NCBI GenBank assembly: GCA_026210745.1
Contig: CP110630.1
Coordinates: 6,882,001 to 6,946,000, forward strand
Length of the DNA stretch: 64,000 nt
Origin: Exobasidium rhododendri
Taxonomy: Eukaryota; Basidiomycota; Exobasidiomycetes; Exobasidiales; Exobasidiaceae
Reading direction: 5' to 3'
The notes under the pieces were generated by a model. The model was not told where the DNA came from and did not search any database. It worked only from the letters and a program-made list of their open reading frames with translations. The position numbers were made by a program, and so were the translations under genes. Below are positions 40,731 to 52,555 of the stretch, one piece after another. Position 1 is the first letter of the stretch. The number at the start of each line of letters is the position of its first letter.

Positions 40731-42128
40731 TTAACACTCCAGCGCATTGCCCTCGCCATCGCCCGCAGTGGCATTTACGCTTTGTTGCTTTGAGCTGAGA
40801 CGCTTTACTCGGGCAAACATCCCGCTGTCTTCGCCGAATATGAATTGTAGTGTCACAAGAGGCCAAGAGGTGTGGTGGGGCAAGACATCGTAAAATTCCG
40901 GCGCCATCTTTCGAAGAGCTGGTAGTCGAGTCCAGGGCACAGAGGGAAAGTCGTGGTGTTCGTTGTGGTAGCCAACGTTGTATGCCAAGATGTTGAGCGG
41001 GCCATAGTAGCTCCACGTCTCTTGCTGAATCCCGCCAAACATGTAGTGCTCTGCGATAAAGTGTCCAGCACATGGATGCAGACTGCCAGCGAAGAAGCTG
41101 CTCTCGATCAAGTACAGCAGAGCAGTCCAGCCAGCGTATTTGACGAGCAGCGCATCTACTACAGCGATTTGAAAGGCAAAGTTCAAAAGATGATATGCTG
41201 TCAACTTCTGTGTTCGAACAAAGCCCGGTCGCAGCGCATAGAAGAAGATTTGGAACGTCGCAAAGAAGGCCTTGCCGAGGACGTTTTGAAGGCAGAAGAG
41301 CTCAACTTTGGTAGGGAGATCCGTGTCGATGCCGTCTTCACCCAGGTGTTTGTGGTGCTCGATGTGATATCGTTTGAACATCATCGCGTACGGAACGCCG
41401 ATTGGTGCATTGACGAGGACCGCCCAGAGCTTATTCGCTCGGATTCCCTTGAACGCAAGGTTGTGTGTGATTTCGTGAATGGCGAGAAAGATGTTTTGAT
41501 TTGCCGTACCTCCCACCACATATGCCAGGAGGAGGAATTTCCAATTGAGAGGGTGGACTTGCAGCATCGCCAGTGTCACAGCAATAGCCAGTTGCAGCAG
41601 CACCACTGCAGCGGAAACATACTTTGTTAGAGGTTCGTGACCCATTAGCTTGCGAACTTCCGGATGTGCATTGAGGATGGCTAGTCTTCGCGTTCGATGT
41701 GGCTCTTCGGTGAGCAGCCATAGGAAGTCGGAGGTGTCCACTGGTGTTTCAGCGGAATATGCTGGCGCCCATTTGTCACCAGGCGCAGAATCTCTTTTTG
41801 ATGGCTTCTTGGATCCTTTCGTATGCTCGAGCTGGTCGTGTTCATCTTCGCTAGTGATGGGTGAATCACCTGCAGTAGAGCCGGCAGATGAGGACGAAGC
41901 GCCTGATGAAGATGACTCCGCGAGGGACGAACGAGACGCAGATGAGCCTGCAGTGGCGTCCGTCTTTCTCCTTCGCATGCTGGGCGGCAGCTCCTCGGCC
42001 CCTCCATAGTAGGACCAATCAACGCTACGGGGTGTCGAGTCGAAGCCGAGCATTACTGGTGCTGTTTCCTTGGGTGGGATGGTAGGTTGTAAGGGAGACG
42101 TGTAGGAGACGTTCGTTATGCATGGCAT
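40731..42128 (-). CDS. Sphingolipid delta(4)-desaturase (dihydroceramide desaturase)
   Basis: An ER membrane di-iron enzyme that puts the 4,5 double bond into dihydroceramide, committing it to glucosylceramide. One exon, 465 residues. The first 115 residues are Ser-rich with acidic stretches and look disordered, an extension beyond the human DEGS1 length (323). The conserved N-terminal signature follows (DFLWLLTEEPHRTRRLAIL). The three His boxes are HEITHN (about 218), HIEHHKHLG (about 255) and HNEHHDFP (about 387). Hydrophobic helices lie between them (LLQLAIAVTLAMLQV, WTALLYLIESSFFAGS). NQNIFLAIHEITHNLAFKG is close to the animal and fungal enzyme, so the call is strong. It is not clustered with other sphingolipid genes; AUR1 is 40 kb away. 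Confidence 0.94.
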   Translation of the reverse strand: MPCITNVSYTSPLQPTIPPKETAPVMLGFDSTPRSVDWSYYGGAEELPPSMRRRKTDATAGSSASRSSLAESSSSGASSSSAGSTAGDSPITSEDEHDQLEHTKGSKKPSKRDSAPGDKWAPAYSAETPVDTSDFLWLLTEEPHRTRRLAILNAHPEVRKLMGHEPLTKYVSAAVVLLQLAIAVTLAMLQVHPLNWKFLLLAYVVGGTANQNIFLAIHEITHNLAFKGIRANKLWAVLVNAPIGVPYAMMFKRYHIEHHKHLGEDGIDTDLPTKVELFCLQNVLGKAFFATFQIFFYALRPGFVRTQKLTAYHLLNFAFQIAVVDALLVKYAGWTALLYLIESSFFAGSLHPCAGHFIAEHYMFGGIQQETWSYYGPLNILAYNVGYHNEHHDFPSVPWTRLPALRKMAPEFYDVLPHHTSWPLVTLQFIFGEDSGMFARVKRLSSKQQSVNATAGDGEGNALEC

Positions 42129-42471
42129 TTGGCGACCCCTTTTCTTTATTGAGTTTCAGGTCCAAATTTAGACTAGCGGGGAAACGCTCTGTCTTGATGG
42201 GCATCTGATTACACCTTACTAAGCACCCACGCGAGGTAGAGAATCGTGAAGCCATGTGGATTGATCTTCAATTCTTTTCAAAAGTCGACGTCGTAGGGCT
42301 TCTCATAATTTATTTTCTTTTGGACAGGTCTGTATTGCTGCGGTTGTCATGTGACGCGTGCTAGTGCCGGCTGCGAATTCAAAGCCAAGGGATGCAAGGC
42401 CGCTCAACTTAGAGGAATTGTTAGCAGAAGGAGAAACAGAATTCAAGGTTCATCTCATCGACAACATCAAG
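42129..42471. promoter_or_regulatory. Divergent 5' region of the desaturase and RPL4
   Basis: A 343-base gap between divergent starts, thus two promoters. No motif that I would name. Confidence 0.5.
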
Positions 42472-43773
42472 ATGGCAGCTGCTCGACCAAGTGAGTCATG
42501 AAGGAGGCCGGTGGTGTTTAGATGATGGAGCTTTGTGAGATCGTTTGCTCATCCTGATACTCTTACCCACCTCACAGCTGTTAATGTCCGAGGGGCAGAC
42601 GGTGCTGCGTCAGGATCCCTGACCTTGCCCGCTGTCTTTACGGCACCTATCCGAACCGATGTCGTTGAGGCGATCCACAGTGCGTTAGAGAGGAGAGATG
42701 TGGGGACAGTGTGAAGGAGGGAAGCAGCATAAACTGATGAGTGTGTCATCTCTTTTACTACTGCAGAGAGTATGGCCAAGAACAAGCGACAGCCTTACTC
42801 CGTATCCGCCGAGGCTGGTACGCAAACCAGTGCTCAATCGTGGGGTACTGGTCGTGCCGTTGCCCGTATTCCCCGTGTTGGAGGTGGTGGTACTCACCGA
42901 AGTGGTCAAGCTACCGGATCAAATGCTGCTCGAGGTGGTTGGATGTACTCGCCCACCAAGGTCTGGAGACGATGGTTTGTCAAGATTAACCAAGCTCAAC
43001 GACGTTACGCCACTGCTTCCGCCTTGGCTGCTACCGCTATGCCTTCCCTCCTTCTCGCCCGTGGCCACCGAGTCGAGCAAGTCGATGAAGTGCCTTTGGT
43101 TGTCAGCGACGCTACCGAATCTTTCACCAAGACCAAGGAAGCTGTCGCTCTCCTCCAAGCCGTCCACGCCTACCCCGACGTACTCAAGGTTTCCAACTCT
43201 CGAAAGATTCGAGCTGGTGTAGGAAAGCAACGTAACCGTCGTCACAAGCAAAGACGTGGACCCCTCGTCATCTACAATGAAGACAAGGGAATCGTCAAGG
43301 CTTTCCGAAACTTGCCCGGAGTAGAGATTGTCAGCGTTCACCGACTCAACTTGCTGCAATTGGCCCCTGGTGGACATGTTGGACGATTCTGCATCTGGAC
43401 GGAGAGTGCCTTCAAGGCCCTCGACACCATCTTTGGAACACACGACAAGCCCAGTGAAGTCAAGGGAGGATTCCAATTGCCCACTGCCAAGATTACCCAG
43501 ACTGACGTTACTCGAGTGATCAACTCTTCTGAAATCCAAAGCGCCGTTCGACCAGTGTTGGGAGGTGCCAAGTCGAAGCGACCATTTACACAGAAGAAGA
43601 ACCCGCTTAAGAACAGAGGAGTCTTGTTCCGATTGAACCCATACGCTCAATCTCATATCAGAGCTGCTCTTCGCGAACAAAAGCAAAGAGCCGATGGAAA
43701 GATCAAGGTCAACAAGAAGGAGGCGAAATTGTCTGCTAGTGGAGAATTCTTGGAGCAACTTCATGCTCCTTAA
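42472..43773 (+). CDS. RPL4: 60S ribosomal protein L4 (uL4)
   Basis: A large-subunit protein whose long internal loop lines the peptide exit tunnel. Three exons: 42472-42490 (19 nt), 42578-42679 and 42767-43773, giving 375 residues. Landmarks: [12 protein letters not shown] segment ([14 protein letters not shown]), [16 protein letters not shown], the tunnel loop [20 protein letters not shown] and [20 protein letters not shown], then [34 protein letters not shown] and [16 protein letters not shown]. Codon use is strongly biased, as expected for high expression, and this produces a long spurious open frame on the opposite strand. All splice phases agree. Confidence 0.97.
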
Positions 43774-44388
43774 GGAAGTGGAACGATAATATCGCTTCGC
43801 TTTGCCCACTTGTTCTCTCATCACGCACATAACCCTTGTATGTCTCTATCTCTTTACAAAATGACTCTTTAAAATTTTGTGTAGTGTGGTGCAAAATGAG
43901 AGGCTTGAGTTCTCGCTTGAAAGTGGACGGACGGCAGGGCACTCACACGACTGTCCAGTGACCTCAGCCTCTGAGCGACTCCCTTTCTCGACTCTTGTGT
44001 CGCTGTCCCTGTCAGATGTGCTACTGTATCTTCCCATACCCTTAAACTGTGAACATTTTGCCGTACTGCGTTGCTACATCGTCCAGTCTAAGGGCAAGTG
44101 GCATGACTGCAGCACTCCTTTCGACACATGCCCACCACATCCCATCTCTTCACTCAAGGCTCAGCTTCAATTTCTGATGGTTGCATTGAGTGATTTGGTG
44201 TCTTTTCCCCCCTCGCGAGGTACGGTGACTCAATCGAAGGGAATCGTGTTAGCGCATCAGGCCGGGCATTGCCTTTGTGGGGACGTAATTGTGGAGGGAA
44301 GGAAGTAAGACTTCACACGACACTCGAGCCTACATTCCTCTTCGATCCCACCCTACCATTTCAGTAGCATCATCGAGACTTTATCGAA
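43774..44388. other. Intergenic region with a possible GFA-domain relic
   Basis: A 615-base tandem gap. A frame open from 43877 to 44308 has no family features until its last residues, HQAGHCLCGDVIVEGRK, which resemble the first zinc-binding turn of the GFA family encoded just downstream. The frame then stops. The match is short and may be chance. Confidence 0.35.
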
Positions 44389-45099
44389 ATGCCGCTCCAA
44401 GGAAAGTGCCTTTGCAGTAAGATCTCGATAACAGTAGACGACGCTGCCTTACCCTTGAAGTGGGCAAATTGTTTCTGCAACAACTGCCACACTACTGCTG
44501 GTTCACCCTTCAGTAGCGTCGCTTCTACTGAAACGGACAAGGTCAAGGTCGATGGTCATCCCAATGTCTGTGAGTGCCGGTTGGGCTGCAGAGGCGACTT
44601 CCGATGTGACAGAGTATAACAAACCTACTACCGAGACTATAGATAAGGACTCCGCGACGAAAAGCGGCAATACCATACACAGGTGAGTAGATTACGCTGG
44701 CGACACCTTCTCCATCTCTTAGGGTTCTGGATGTCAAATACCACTCCTCAGGCACTTCTGTTCGGACTGCGGGACCCCAATAATGAGTACAGTGAGTCGT
44801 GACTATGTTCTGAGTCTTCTCTTCTATTACCTTACCTTTGCTTCTCCTTCTACCGACCCCAAGACCGAAACAGGACAGGCCTACCTCAAGGTTGGTATCT
44901 TCAGTCAAACGCTGGACAAGATCGATTCTCCTGGCATCGAGATCTTCACCGCCAACAGAGAAAAACGCTTCGACTGGTTGAAGGTGAGTAATAGCTGAAC
45001 TTGACATACATGATATGCAGATCTTCTTTGCTGATCGGCGCTCGTCATGAATGTGACACCTCGGAAACACAGCCAACGGCAAATGCGAAAGAGCTATAG
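44389..45099 (+). CDS. GFA/CENP-V-type (Mss4-like) zinc protein
   Basis: Small zinc protein of the glutathione-dependent formaldehyde-activating superfamily. Five exons: 44389-44569, 44643-44682, 44752-44791, 44864-44983 and 45073-45099, giving 135 residues. Cys pairs fit the family: CLC at 7-9, CFCNNC at 28-33 and HFCSDCGTPI at 75-84. The first intron must use the TATAG acceptor at 44642, giving HPNVYKDSATKSGNTIHRHF; earlier AG sites all lead to a stop. Later segments are GQAYLKVGIF and REKRFDWLKPTANAKEL, which ends the protein. Some members bind glutathione adducts of formaldehyde, but most fungal copies have no known substrate, so the function is left open. The two 40-nt exons make this gene easy to miss. 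Confidence 0.83.
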
Positions 45100-45956
45100 T
45101 AGACAGGCAACATGTAGACAGGTCAGTCAGACACAACGAATGCAAAGTCGAAAGGAGTGGTAGCAGTACGCTACTTCATTGTCATTGAAGCTTCTAGAGT
45201 TCCGGGTCACGCATGTCGCCTCTACCCAGTGCTGAAATATCAGCAGCTCTTTCGTGCGCCTTAGCTTTATTCTTTACGCTATGAATCGCTTGCCATAGAA
45301 TCCTGAGAAGTTGAGGACATTGAAATAGAAGAACTACGCAAAGTTCGGCATTATACCCGTTCTCCCGGGCGCCCATCAACCCATCAATTTCTTTCACATA
45401 TCCCCTTCATCAGTGGGCATAGCGCTTTTACCTGCCTATACTATAGTATACTAGCATGCGGTCATCAATCTCCATCCAAAGGCTGTTGTACGCGTCCATC
45501 CCACGCGAGTGTCGCTGGGTTCCCAACCACTGCCTTTTCCCCCAAGCAACGGCGGCAGATGCCAAAAAAAAGGTCCGTGAGCCAATTTTTATAGACCCTC
45601 TTTGAGCTCTAATTTCTCTACGTGCAGTTCCAAATGGTACCAATAGTGTTATTCGCCTAATACTTTCACAGAATCTATTTGGCTATTCTATCGTCGCCTG
45701 TGTTTCGTTGTATACCCTCTCAATTCTCCCCAAACGCTGCGACAAACCTCGTTTTCTGGTTCTTTTCCCCTACCGGTAGAATTTCCTCTTGGCTTTCTCC
45801 CCGTCGCTCTTCCCCCTCCCACCCCGCCCCCAATCAGCGAGCTTGTAAGTAGAAAGAACACCGATACAATTTACCACCTCCCCCTCCTTCTTCCTCCGCT
45901 TACACTTGCTTCTTTCCTCTTCCTCCCATCCCCCGTCTCTGTCAAAAGTATACGCC
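45100..45956. other. Intergenic region upstream of ATP-citrate lyase
   Basis: About 860 bases. CT-rich from 45720 to 45950, as expected for the leader of a highly expressed gene; earlier sequence is mixed. No gene is found on either strand. Confidence 0.5.
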
Positions 45957-48900
45957 ATGTCTTCCAAGGGTGAGTAATTTCCTGTGTCGCCGTCACACCA
46001 TGTCACTTAACAGAAGCTGAACGTCGTCGCCCTGCTTTACAATGTAACAGCTATCCGCGAATACGATGCTAAGCTACTAGTCAACTACTGGTTGCCTCGA
46101 GCTCCTCTAGCTCACTCATCCTTACAGGTGTCTGATAAATTCGACGCACCTGCTCCACGAGTCGCTCAGATTTCTTGGGATCCTACTTCAAATACCATCA
46201 CACCCGACTCCGCTTTGCCATCTTGGGTTCATAATACAAAACTTGTCGCTAAGCCAGATCAACTGATCAAGCGAAGAGGCAAGGCTGGTCTACTGAAGCT
46301 GAATGCTGACTGGCCTGATGCGAGAGCTTGGATCGCTGAGCGAGCAGGAAAGCCACAGAAGGTGAGTCACTACTAGAATATATCCAACACGGGGTAATTC
46401 TGAGCAGCTCAGACTGACCATGCTATCTTCACTCCAGGTCGAAAGTGTCACTGGAACCTTGAACAACTTCATCGTCGAGCCATTCGTTCCCCATCCCGCC
46501 AATACAGAGTTCTACGTCTGCATCAACTCGGCGAGAGAAGGCGACTATATTCTCTTCACACACGAAGGCGGTGTCGATGTCGGTGATGTCGACGCAAAGG
46601 CTCTCAAGCTTCTAATCCCTGCCAACCCAGACGACAAATTCCCCTCACGATCAGAATGGACTAGCTCACTCTTGACTGGTGTGACGGATCCTACCAAAAA
46701 GGAACTCTTGACTGACTTCCTGATTCGCCTATATAGTGTCTACGTGGACTTGCACTTTGCTTACCTCGAAATCAACCCTCTTGTCTGCATGGACGATGGC
46801 ACAATCACCTACTTGGACATGGCTGCCAAGCTAGACCAGACTGCTGATTTTATTTGTGGCCCCAAGTGGTCGATTGCTAGAGATACCTCGCTCTTTTCGG
46901 ATGCCGTCATGGTGGCGCCCATTGGAGGAGCGACCAAAGGAGAAGACCGTGGTCCTCCCATGGTCTGGCCTGCTCCTTTCGGACGAGATCTGACCAAGGA
47001 AGAAGCTTACATTGCAAGATTGGACAGCGGTACAGGTGCTTCCCTCAAGCTGACTGTTCTCAACCCTACCGGACGAATCTGGACCATGGTTGCTGGTGGT
47101 GGTGCTTCCGTCGTATACAGTGACGCCATTGCTGCTCATGGATTTGCCGATGAGCTGGCCAATTACGGAGAATATTCTGGTGCACCCACGGAAGGACAAA
47201 CGTACGAATATGCAAAGACACTCTTGGACCTCATGACGAGAGGAGCAGTGAACCCAAAGGGAAAGCTGTTGATCATCGGAGGTGGAATTGCCAACTTCAC
47301 CAACGTCGCCTCTACCTTCAAGGGCATCATTCGAGCTCTGCGACAATACAAGCAAGCACTTGCCACGTATGGAGTTCGCATCTTTGTTCGAAGAGGAGGT
47401 CCCAACTACCAAGAGGGTCTATCGGCCATGCGACTGCTCGGAGAAGATCTCGGAGTAGAGATTCAAGTCTTTGGACCTGAAACACACATTACCGACATTG
47501 TTCCCTTGGCGCTTGGCATCAAGACGACGGCTGATTTGGAGATTGCTAAGCCATCGATTGCTTCCGGCGCTACGACTCCCCACAAAGGTCAATCGAACGG
47601 AAGTAGCAGCAGTGAACAGAAGCCCACCGGATCTGTCGACACGGAGACTGGCGCTCGTATTCAGCCTCAAGATTCGATTGTCCACTTCGACCCCGCCACT
47701 GGCATCACCCATCGACCAGATCATCTACCCTTTGACGAAAACACCCGATCGCTCGTCTACGGTCTTCAACCCAGGGCCATCCAAGGCATGCTCGACTTTG
47801 ACTTCTCCTGCGGTCGAAAGACTCCTTCCGTGGCGGCCATGATCTACCCCTTTGGAGGTCATCACATCCAGAAGTTCTACTGGGGAACCAAGGAGACACT
47901 TCTTCCCGTGTACACCTCTGTTGCTGAAGCGGTCAAGAAGCACCCAGACGCCGATGTCGTTGTCAACTTTGCTTCTTCTCGATCTGTCTACGCTTCGGCA
48001 CTCGAAATTCTCCAGCTTCCTCAGATCAGAGCGCTCGCTTTGATTGCAGAAGGTGTGCCTGAACGACACGCTCGTGAAATCTTGCACCGAGCCAAGGCCG
48101 CCGGTGTCCTCATCATTGGACCGGCTACCGTTGGTGGTATCAAGCCTGGCTGCTTCCGAATCGGTAACTCTGGTGGTATGATGGACAACATTCTCGCTTC
48201 GAAGTTGTACCGACCAGGTTCGGTCGGTTACGTCTCCAAGTCGGGTGGTATGTCAAACGAGCTGAACAACATGTTGTCGCTCACCACCAACGGCACGTAC
48301 GAAGGTATCGCCATCGGAGGAGATCGATACCCCGGATCCACCTTCATCGATCACTTGCTACGATACGAGAAAGACCCAAGCTGTAAGCTGCTAGTCTTGC
48401 TGGGTGAAGTGGGAGGTGTAGAAGAGTACAGAGTTATCGAGGCCGTTCAACAAGGCATCATCAAGAAGCCAATCGTCGCCTGGGCTATCGGAACGTGCGC
48501 TAAGATGTTCACAACGGAAGTTCAATTCGGACACGCCGGTTCCATGGCCAATTCCGAGCTCGAGACGGCCTCTGCCAAGAACGATGCCATGAAGAAGGCA
48601 GGATTTTTGGTGCCAGAGACATTTGAAGATCTGCCCAACGTTCTTCGACAGGTGTACGAGAAGCTGGTGTCGCAAGGCGTCATCTCACCTCAACCGGACA
48701 GACCCCCGCCTTCGATACCCGTCGACTACAAGTGGGCTCAAGAGTTGGGCATGATCCGAAAGCCCGCCGCCTTCATCTCGACCATCTCCGACGAAAGAGG
48801 TTCCGAGTTGATGTACTCTGGTGTCAAGATCTCCGAGGTGTTTGAGTCGGAAATGGGCATCGGAGGTGTCATTTCGCTGCTCTGGTTCAAGCGAAGACTG

Positions 48901-49587
48901 CCGACAGCATACACTAAGTTTATCGAGACGGCCATCATGCTTTGTGCTGATCACGGTCCTGCCGTTTCGGGTGCCATGAACACCATCATTACCAGTCGTG
49001 CCGGAAAGGACCTGGTCAGCTCTCTCGTCTCTGGTCTACTGACGATTGGAGACCGATTTGGAGGTGCTCTGGACGGAGCTGCCAAGACGTTCTCCTCTGG
49101 TTTGGACCGCGGTCTGACTGCTCGAGAGTTGGTAGACGAAGCTCGAAGACAGAGTATCCTCTTGCCCGGTATTGGCCACAAGATCAAGTCAGTCACCAAC
49201 CCGGACTACCGTGTTCAAGTCGTAAAGGAGTTTGTCCAGAAGACTTTCGAAAGCCATCCGCTGTTGGACTACGCCCTTGCGGTAGAACGAGTCACGACAC
49301 AAAAGAAGGACACTCTGATCTTGAACGTCGATGGTTGCATTGCCGTCTGCTTCGTAGACATGCTGAGGAACTCTGGATGCTTCACTCGAGAGGAAGCCGA
49401 CGAATACATCAGCATCGGTGGTCTCAACGGTATCTTTGTGCTCGCCCGAAGTATCGGTTTCATCGGTCATCACCTCGATCAGAAGCGACTCAAGGCTCCC
49501 CTGTACCGTCACCCTGCTGACGATATCTTCATCGACCTCACCACGCCTGCTCGTGTCACCGTCGATGGACGCCTTGCTTCTAAGTAG
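45957..49587 (+). CDS. ACL1: ATP-citrate lyase, single-polypeptide form
   Basis: The cytosolic enzyme that cleaves citrate with CoA and ATP into acetyl-CoA and oxaloacetate, the acetyl source for fatty acids and sterols. Three exons: 45957-45969 (13 nt), 46051-46361 and 46438-49587, giving 1157 residues. Order of domains: ATP-grasp/CoA-binding-like N-terminus ([27 protein letters not shown]), citrate-binding region ([33 protein letters not shown]), Ser/Gly-rich linker near residues 480-530, CoA-ligase domain ([20 protein letters not shown]) with the phosphohistidine His807 in FGHAGSMAN, and a citrate-synthase-like C-terminus ([26 protein letters not shown]). A fused form like this is characteristic of basidiomycetes and animals. 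The linker is where the animal enzyme is phosphorylated. Confidence 0.97.
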
Positions 49588-49876
49588 AACACAGTAGCCC
49601 GCTCTACCCCTCCTTCTCTTCCCCTTGATCTACAAATATTTCAAGGATGATGTCATTCTAGTCTCCTCCTCCAATTGATTCTGTACACAGTAGACGAAGC
49701 CTCCGTTCCCTTCATAATATACTCGATACTAAATGAGCCCGCCCTTGCAATGGTCTTTGTCTGCTGCTTCTCCAAACTAGGGTGATCCGTGCGCCAGTTA
49801 GATAGAGAAGACCCGAGATGCAACTTTTAGTGTGTGTCCTTGCTGTTCATGCGACTTTCCCTCTGGAAAAGGCATC

Positions 49877-52532
49877 ATGATTTGCCCTTTCACGCCTGCT
49901 GAGGTGCTTGGACAGCTGACGTTGGAAGAGAAGATTGCTCTGCTGGCCGGATCTGATCTGCGGAGGACGGCTGCCGTTCCTCGTGTCTCCATACCGTACA
50001 TCAAACTCACAGACGGGCCCAATGGAGCAAGAGGCGGAGGAGATTTCAACAATTCTCATCCGTCAGCCTTGTTTCCCTCGCCTTCGTGTCTTGGTGCGAC
50101 ATGGGATAGATCACTGGCAGAGGACATGGGAGCGGGTATAGCAGAAGATGGCATCAAGAAGCAATGTCATGTCATCTTAGGACCTACGATCAACATTCAA
50201 AGAGACCCTCGAGCTGGAAGGTACTTTGAATCCTACTCGGAAGATCCCTGCTTGACGGGAGAATTGGGTGCGTCTTGGATAAAGGGATGTCAAAGGAAAG
50301 GGACTGCAGCAACGATGAAGCATTTTGTGGGGAATGAAAGTGAGACTGATAGAAGAAACGTTTCGAGTAACATACCACTAGAGGCGCTAAGGGAAGTCTA
50401 CCTCGAGCCTTTTCGAAGGATCATGAAGGTCCTTCACATGCAAAAGACTTCTCTGGGAGATCCATTCAACAATCAACCGGCGTGTGTTATGACTGCGTAT
50501 AATCGACTTAATGGAATATCCAGTAGTGAGAACGAATTTACCTTGCAGGATATCTTGAAGAAGGAGTGGGGCTTCAAAGGATTAATCATGTCTGATTGGT
50601 TTGCTTTGCATGCACACGGCATCAAGGCGACAGACTTGGAGATGCCTGGACCGACGTTGTATCGGAAAGAAGCAGACATCAAGGACGTCCTCGCCAAGGG
50701 AGAGATTTCGGAAGACGACGTAGACAATCGAGTGATCAAAGTTCTCGAGTTGATTGAGAAGGTGGCACCGTTGGGGTATCGGCGCTCCCCTTCAGAGGAA
50801 AAGGAAGACAGTGTGGACCTTGTCAAAGTCAGCCAGACGATTCGAAGGATTGGCGCAGAGGGTGCAGTCTTGTTGAAGAATGACGATGAAATACTTCCGG
50901 TGATACCAAGGCGTGGACTGCGGATTGCATGCATTGGTAGACCATGGGTGCAAGCGATTCAGAGTGGTGGTGGGAGTGCGAATCTCACACCACAGCAAGT
51001 AGTGCAGCCATTGGAAGCGTTCACCAGAGCTCTGAAGGAGGAGGATGTCACAATCGATCATCATGACGGCTGCGACATTCACAACTTCCTCCCGATCCTC
51101 GCAGCAAAGACCGTCGTCGAATACTTTGAAGGTAGGACAGTAGGACAGGGGAAGCTACTTGGGTCGAGAACACTGAACCAAAGCGAAGTTGGACCCAGTG
51201 ATGAGAAGCCAAAGGGACTACAGCCGAACAATTTCTGGATTCGAGCTCGTTTCGAGGTTACGTCAGAACATGATGGGAATCATACCTTTGCCCCGATCTG
51301 TCTTGGATCACTCGTCGTTACATCAGATCGAGGGGAAAGGTGGGATTACGAGGGAGAATCGGATCTATTCGAGTATTTTTTGAATCCGGTGAAGTTGTGG
51401 AAGCCTCTGCCGATCAAGATGAAACAGAATGAAAAGGTGGCAATGGTGGTGGACTACCTTCCACAGCGGCTTGACAAGTCCATTGAGGCATCACTCGCAA
51501 GTGGCTTCAAGGTCGGATTTGAGTACCAAAAGGATGAGGAAGACGAGATTAGACAGGCGACAAAGGCGGCCAAAGAGGCAGATATCGTCTTGGTCATGAC
51601 GGCTACCGGGAAGGACTGGGAATCAGAGGGCTTTGACCGACATACGATTGCGCTACCCCGGAAGCAAAACGAACTAGTCGATCAAATCAGCAAAGTTCAA
51701 CCCAATGTAGTGGTCCTGAACATTACGGGGAGCGTGGTGCAGATGCCATGGAAAAATCGAGTGAAGGGCATCGTGCAGTGCTGGTTTGGAGGGCAAGAAG
51801 GCGGTGAAGCACTCGTCGATGTTGTGCTGGGAAGAGGGCGTGCTCCGGCCAGTGGGAAATTAGCGAGCACTTGGCCAAATCGAATAGAAGATCATCCCTC
51901 CGGCAACGACGCTGCCTACTTTCCGGGGATTCAGAAGCAGGATGGCCTGAATGTCGACTACATCGAGTCACGATTGGTGGGGTACAAGCATTACAACACT
52001 CAGTCGAGATCTGTTCAGCCTGCCTTCTACTTTGGACAAGGAATGGGAGGATATACAACCTTTGAAGCTCGATTGGACAGTATAAAGGGGTCTTGCAACA
52101 GTCGCGAAGAGGAGTATGTCATTACTGTACAGGTCAAGAATACAGGCAAGAGGCCGGGGAAGTTTGTCATTCAGATATATGTGGAGCCGGAAAGCAAAGC
52201 AGAGGGGCGGCCTGTACAGAGGGTGAGTACAAATCGACGAGTTGGTGGTGGTTGTAGTAGACGATATGAAAAGGCTGACCGTGTCGCCGTTGGAACAGCT
52301 CGGCGCATTCGAGACAGTACACCTGGAAGCAGGCAAGGACGAGAGCATCGACCTGAGCCTCGACGGTGACGCATTCAGCGAGTGGCAAGAAAAGGAACAA
52401 TACTGGCGCGTCGAAGCAGGACGATACACGATCGCTCTTGCCAATGACGCCTCGATGAGGGCAGAGGCTGTGTTTGGTACCGAGCAAGTCGAGATCACAC
52501 GATCCTGGACTTGGGAGGGCCTGGGCGTCTGA
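49877..52532 (+). CDS. Glycoside hydrolase family 3 beta-glucosidase with PA14 insert
   Basis: Two exons, 49877-52222 and 52299-52532, 859 residues. The frame is open upstream but the first ATG is 49877. Order: GH3 N-terminal barrel (LTLEEKIALLAG, KLTDGPNGARGG, RDPRAGRYFESYSEDP, ATMKHFVGNESE), nucleophile Asp240 in GLIMSDW, GH3 C-terminal domain (GAVLLKNDDEILPV), a PA14 carbohydrate-binding insert of about 130 residues from about 413 (VVEYFEGRTVG, DGNHTFAPICLGS), then a fibronectin-III-like end (KNTGKRPGKFVIQIYVEP, EQLGAFETVHLEAG). There is no signal peptide, so an intracellular beta-glucosidase is expected, acting on imported cellobiose or glycosides. The substrate is not determined. It ends 23 bases from the stop of ELP1 on the other strand. 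Confidence 0.94.
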
Positions 52533-52555
52533 AGTGTCGCGCTATGAACGCCGAT

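Noticed and set aside
1..42128. A sphingolipid gene cluster (AUR1 and delta-4 desaturase)
   Set aside because: The two genes are 40 kb apart with many unrelated genes between them; coincidence is enough.
42491..42577. C/D-box-like motifs (ATGATGG and CTGA) in RPL4 intron 1
   Set aside because: They are about 40 bases apart in an 87-nt intron with no terminal stem, too short for a box C/D RNA.
42919..43830. A 303-codon open frame on the minus strand opposite RPL4
   Set aside because: It is a mirror effect of the strong codon bias of the ribosomal-protein gene. The forward product is unmistakable and the antisense product matches no family pattern.
44570..44642. Apparent nonsense codon at the first splice junction of the GFA gene
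   Set aside because: The upstream AG sites give a stop, but the acceptor at 44642 restores the family sequence VYKDSATKSGN, so the gene is intact.
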